Shown here piece by piece: positions 63,401 to 64,000 of a stretch of 64,000 bases of DNA (position 1 is the stretch's first letter; each line of letters opens with the position of its first letter). The position numbers were made by a program, and so were the translations under genes. The notes beneath the pieces were generated by a model. That model made no database searches, had not been told where the DNA came from, and saw only the letters and a program-made list of their open reading frames with translations. Origin of the DNA: Membranipora membranacea (Eukaryota; Bryozoa; Gymnolaemata; Cheilostomatida; Membraniporidae); assembly GCA_914767715.1 (NCBI GenBank), contig OU612066.1, positions 34,258,283 to 34,322,282 of the forward strand, given 5' to 3'.

Positions 63401-64000
63401 GGCGAACATAATTTACTACAACTACTGAGTTCTAAGTCCTAGTTGAACAAATGAATCACCCATCAATCTAATCCACATGCTGCAAACATTTACTCCCTTA
63501 TTATACAACTTTCACCTATATACCTTAATAGCGTGATGAAATGGTTTGAATGAAATAATTGGGTTACCTTTTTGACGTTGAATGTTTTGATGACGAGACT
63601 AGGAGTATGCTCCGTCTGGACTAGAGTTGAGCAGACAGGTCCATATCTCTCCTTCACTCCCTCCTTCTTAGGCCAGAACTCAGGGAAACTCTAAAAATTA
63701 GAATCCAAATGTATAATTTTACGCTCAGAGCATGGGTGTATCATATGCTACTTATCCATCAACCGTTACCCTCAAATCATGTAATATGTGTCTTAAATCA
63801 CAGCCCGCTTGAGAATTCCGCCATCTAGAGACTTCAGGTTGTTTAAAATAAGGAACCAAGGCTACTAACCCGAGAAGAAGTACAATCATGTAACACAACC
63901 ACTGAGGTGACGTGAGCATCAAATATCAGTCTCCAGAAGTCCTTACAAGTATTCTTCAGCGGCCATTGACTAACCACAAACTCATTGGCAATGTTGTATC
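56782..64000 (-). CDS. Receptor-type protein tyrosine phosphatase, 3' part with inactive-looking D2 domain
   Basis: Five exons: 63870-64000 (runs off the right edge), 63568-63690, 58809-59002, 58410-58545, 56782-57429 (TAG stop). Phases join cleanly (0, 0, 2, 0). The product reads through QWPLKNTCKDFWRLIF (equivalent to the family's TQGP...T..DFWR), EFWPKKEGV (the QYWP region), VQILFLKNWPDSQ (WPD loop, Asp kept), LVISKNGVGRAGVYC (signature loop), DVFNATRTVMHNRPQLVEN and EYMYLYTFMKV, the usual end of a PTP domain. The signature HCX5R has become ISX5R, so the nucleophilic Cys is Ser. This, with the degenerate TQGP motif, fits the second (D2) domain of a tandem receptor PTP. A 200-residue Ser-rich cytoplasmic tail follows. 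Membrane segment, D1 and ectodomain would lie to the right, outside the window. The subtype cannot be given. Confidence 0.82.
58410..59002 (-). CDS. Phosphatase D2 exons with WPD loop and Cys-less signature loop
   Basis: Exon 58809-59002 codes the strand and loop LFLKNWPDSQKVP and ends in ATC AGC AA; exon 58410-58545 starts G AAC GGA GTT. The junction therefore reads I-S-K-N-G-V-G-R-A-G-V-Y-C. In active PTPs the corresponding stretch is H-C-S-x-G-x-G-R-[ST]-G. The splice sites (GTAAG donor, TTTCAG acceptor) and phase 2 leave no room for a Cys codon unless an unseen micro-exon exists in the 263-bp intron. Confidence 0.78.
59003..63567 (-). other. Large phosphatase intron (4.6 kb)
   Basis: The flanking exons join in phase 0 with a continuous PTP-domain protein (TFNVKK then ALVNPAD), so no exon is needed inside. 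Open frames in it, including one at 59,583-59,882, resemble no PTP segment. It holds possible SINE remnants near 60,150-60,420 and 61,510-61,565 and short repeats near 62,720-62,860. Confidence 0.6.

Overview
The window is animal nuclear DNA from an AT-rich, intron-dense genome. Coding exons are mostly 30-350 bp, have GT-AG borders, are separated by introns of about 200-1,800 bp, and sit among degraded retrotransposons, SINE-like remnants and MITEs. The protein families (RGS22-type regulator of G-protein signalling, receptor-type tyrosine phosphatase) are metazoan. Compactness and divergence suggest an invertebrate; the phylum cannot be fixed from the sequence. No bacterial operon, CRISPR array or intact tRNA gene was seen.

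All three recognised genes lie on the minus strand, so they read from high to low coordinates. At the right edge, 56,782-64,000, is the 3' end of a receptor-type protein tyrosine phosphatase. Its last phosphatase domain (D2) has Ser where the catalytic Cys should be, followed by a Ser-rich tail of about 200 residues. Downstream of it are two head-to-tail paralogues of a very large RGS22-like gene: copy B (55,626 down to about 27.7-28.2 kb, about 52 exons, about 2,480 aa) and copy A (25,084 down to 567, running off the left edge, 46 exons and about 2,178 aa visible). I built the exons by hand. Reading phase is continuous across every junction proposed for A and B, and most of the 45 paired exons have identical lengths in the two copies.

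Both RGS22-like proteins share one layout: an N-terminal RGS22-type region (exons 1-8), a low-complexity linker of about 1,200-1,250 residues (exons 9-33) with a few conserved islands, a second RGS-like block (exons 34-37), a third (41-45) and, in B, a fourth (45-50). The linker makes these proteins about twice the length I recall for vertebrate RGS22. Copy B carries a tandem duplication of a phase 0-0 exon of 108 bp; copy A has one 168-bp version of it.

The non-coding DNA has a clear mobile-element history. Two MITEs of about 550 bp in B have 64-bp terminal inverted repeats and perfect 9-bp target duplications (Mutator-like). There is a TIR element with a hAT-like end that contains a tRNA-like segment, two foldback elements, three or more fragments of non-LTR retrotransposons (one between the two paralogues), several tRNA-derived SINE remnants, and a 16-bp minisatellite in an intron of B. 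Three of the insertions lie within about 40 bp of splice sites of copy B and have no visible counterpart in copy A, so they probably post-date the gene duplication.
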